DNA from: Metabacillus sp. B2-18
Lineage (GTDB): Bacteria; Bacillota; Bacilli; Bacillales; Bacillaceae
Length of the DNA stretch: 64,000 nt
Assembly: GCF_021117275.1 (NCBI RefSeq)
Contig: NZ_CP088245.1
Location: 1,587,501 to 1,651,500 of the forward strand
Reading direction: 5' to 3'
Shown here: piece after piece, positions 62,870 to 64,000 of the stretch
Layout of the letters: each line of letters begins with the position of its first letter
How positions within the stretch are numbered: position 1 is the stretch's first letter
Position numbers and translations under genes: made by a program
The notes under the pieces: model-generated
Told to the model about the DNA's origin: nothing
The model's input: the letters and a program-made list of their open reading frames with translations, nothing else
Databases searched by the model: none

Positions 62870-64000
62870 TTGTTATCACTTATAAAACCACTTATTGTGA
62901 ATATTACCATTTTATTTTCATTAACATTTAATGCTAATTTGTTCTTACCATTTCAAAAAAACGTTAAACTAACATTAAAATATAAATCAATATATGGTTT
63001 TTTAGGTGCATTTGGTGCATTGTTATGTATGGCATATCCTATTGAGACGTTAGGAGAAACAAATTTTGATTTGCGTATGATTGCGATTATGGTTGTAACC
63101 TTGTATGCTGGGTGGATTCCTGGAAGTATCATTGTTACGATTGTATCAATTGCACGATTTATTATCGGAGGATCTTTTTTACATATTGGAATTATTGTTT
63201 CTATAGGTGCTTTTGTTATTGCTCTATTGTTTAGAAAACAGTATTTAAATGCAGCAAATCGATTTGTAAGTGCTTCATTTATCTCAATCATTTATTTTTT
63301 ATTATATATAATCGTGATTTATATTAATATCGATTTCTTAGATGCAAAGTTTTACTGTATCTATTTTTTAGCCTTTTTTGGAACATATATGGCTACGATC
63401 TTTATTATTGAAACCTTAATGAAGTCTAATAAACAATTTGATGAAATGGTATACATGGATAAGCTGACAACAACAGGTCAAATGGCAGCATCAATTGCTC
63501 ATGAAATACGAAATCCTATTACAACTGTAAGAGGTTTTATCCAGTTAATTCAACAAGATACGGTTGATCAAAAATTAAAAAAGTTTGCTCCTCTTATACT
63601 GGAGGAATTGGACCGCACAAATAATATCATTACTAATTATTTGAAGTTAGCGAAACCAGAGTCTTTTGAATTAACGAAGGTGGAGCTAAATACAATTCTA
63701 AGTGACTCTATAGAATTATTACGTCCTTTAGGGACTTTCTCAAATGTATCCATTGAATTTACTCCTTTTAGAGAAAGTTGTTTTGTAAAGGGGGATATAC
63801 AGCATATAAAACAATCTTTACTAAATATTATAAAAAATGCGATCGAGTCCATTGAAGAATGTGGAGTAATCGTTATTCGAACTGATATAGATCGAAATGA
63901 GGGAAGGGCTATTATTAGCATTGAAGATAATGGAAAAGGAATGACAAAAGAAGAATTAAAACATATTGGTTTACCTTTTTACACAACGAAAACAAAAGGT
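62870..64000 (+). CDS. Membrane sensor histidine kinase, KinB-like, truncated by window end
   Basis: The frame from TTG 62870 (after GGAGGATC) stays open to the last base, 377 residues. The first 180 residues hold about six hydrophobic segments with GFLGAFGALLCMAYPIE and MVVTLYAGWIPGSIIV, the 5TMR-LYT type sensor seen in KinB. Then come HisKA with SIAHEIRNPITTVRGFIQL and the start of HATPase (NIIKNAIESIEE, DNGKGM). It probably feeds the sporulation phosphorelay along with KinA. The end is outside the window. Confidence 0.88.
   Translation, partial: MLSLIKPLIVNITILFSLTFNANLFLPFQKNVKLTLKYKSIYGFLGAFGALLCMAYPIETLGETNFDLRMIAIMVVTLYAGWIPGSIIVTIVSIARFIIGGSFLHIGIIVSIGAFVIALLFRKQYLNAANRFVSASFISIIYFLLYIIVIYINIDFLDAKFYCIYFLAFFGTYMATIFIIETLMKSNKQFDEMVYMDKLTTTGQMAASIAHEIRNPITTVRGFIQLIQQDTVDQKLKKFAPLILEELDRTNNIITNYLKLAKPESFELTKVELNTILSDSIELLRPLGTFSNVSIEFTPFRESCFVKGDIQHIKQSLLNIIKNAIESIEECGVIVIRTDIDRNEGRAIISIEDNGKGMTKEELKHIGLPFYTTKTKG

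Overview
The window looks like chromosome of a low-GC, spore-forming Bacillaceae bacterium. It carries spore genes (GerA-family germinant receptor, splAB, ykvT, ykvU/stoA, kinA, a second sporulation-type kinase) and a gene order close to the Bacillus subtilis ykv-ykw region: queCDEF, ykvS, ykvT, ykvU, stoA, zosA, ykvY, glcT-ptsGHI, splAB, ykvO, ykwC, pbpH-like, kinA, patA. Accessory genes and two insertion sequences interrupt that backbone.

Layout. 1-1900: tail of a CorC/HlyC-type protein, a 39-aa protein and a DUF2254 membrane protein. 1974-4515: preQ1-I riboswitch and the queuosine-precursor operon queC-queD-queE-queF. 4.6-7.1 kb: small unknown genes, ykvS and a patatin-like lipase. 7.4-16 kb: ykvT, an IS1182-type element, a GC-rich folded repeat, a gerA-type tricistron, ykvU, an 18-aa micro-ORF and stoA. 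16.1-18.3 kb: zosA behind a strong promoter with PerR/Fur-like boxes. 18.3-21.4 kb: C30-carotenoid tailoring genes (glycosyltransferase and oxygenase/desaturase) on the minus strand. 21.6-24.6 kb: peptidase, nuclease lipoprotein, EAL protein. 24.8-28.2 kb: a haloacid-dehalogenase gene cut by a complete 1,686-bp IS1182-type element with an 8-bp target duplication, followed by pfkA. 28.2-29.8 kb: a three-way-junction RNA candidate, then three LexA-like boxes serving a small minus-strand gene, a 90-aa gene and a 27-aa holin-like type I toxin with an antisense RNA. 30.3-38.6 kb: lipoprotein, glcT, RAT/terminator, ptsG-ptsH-ptsI, splA-splB, ykvO. 38.6-43.3 kb: S66 peptidase, ykwC, class B PBP.

43.3-55.4 kb is the most unusual region. 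It is an acyl-CoA catabolic cluster of twelve genes in two transcription units around a tetR gene. It has an ACAD10/11-type acyl-CoA dehydrogenase, SDR, acyl-CoA ligase, 3-hydroxyacyl-CoA dehydrogenase, thioesterase, an ACAD10/11-type APH-fold kinase, a ComB-like phosphatase, a second acyl-CoA dehydrogenase, another SDR, an enoyl-CoA hydratase and a quinone oxidoreductase. The kinase + ACAD11-type dehydrogenase + SDR + ligase set matches the logic of the Pseudomonas lva (4-hydroxyacyl-CoA phosphorylation) pathway. The embedded ComB-like phosphatase is unexpected. Both units begin with the same imperfect palindrome (ATACCGACYGGTTAGTW), which is the likely TetR operator.

55.7-64.0 kb: kinA, patA, a CorA-type magnesium transporter, small genes, a DinB-fold protein, a Gly/Pro-rich Bacillus protein, a CBS-GGDEF protein and a membrane histidine kinase cut by the window end. 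No rRNA, tRNA or CRISPR array was seen.
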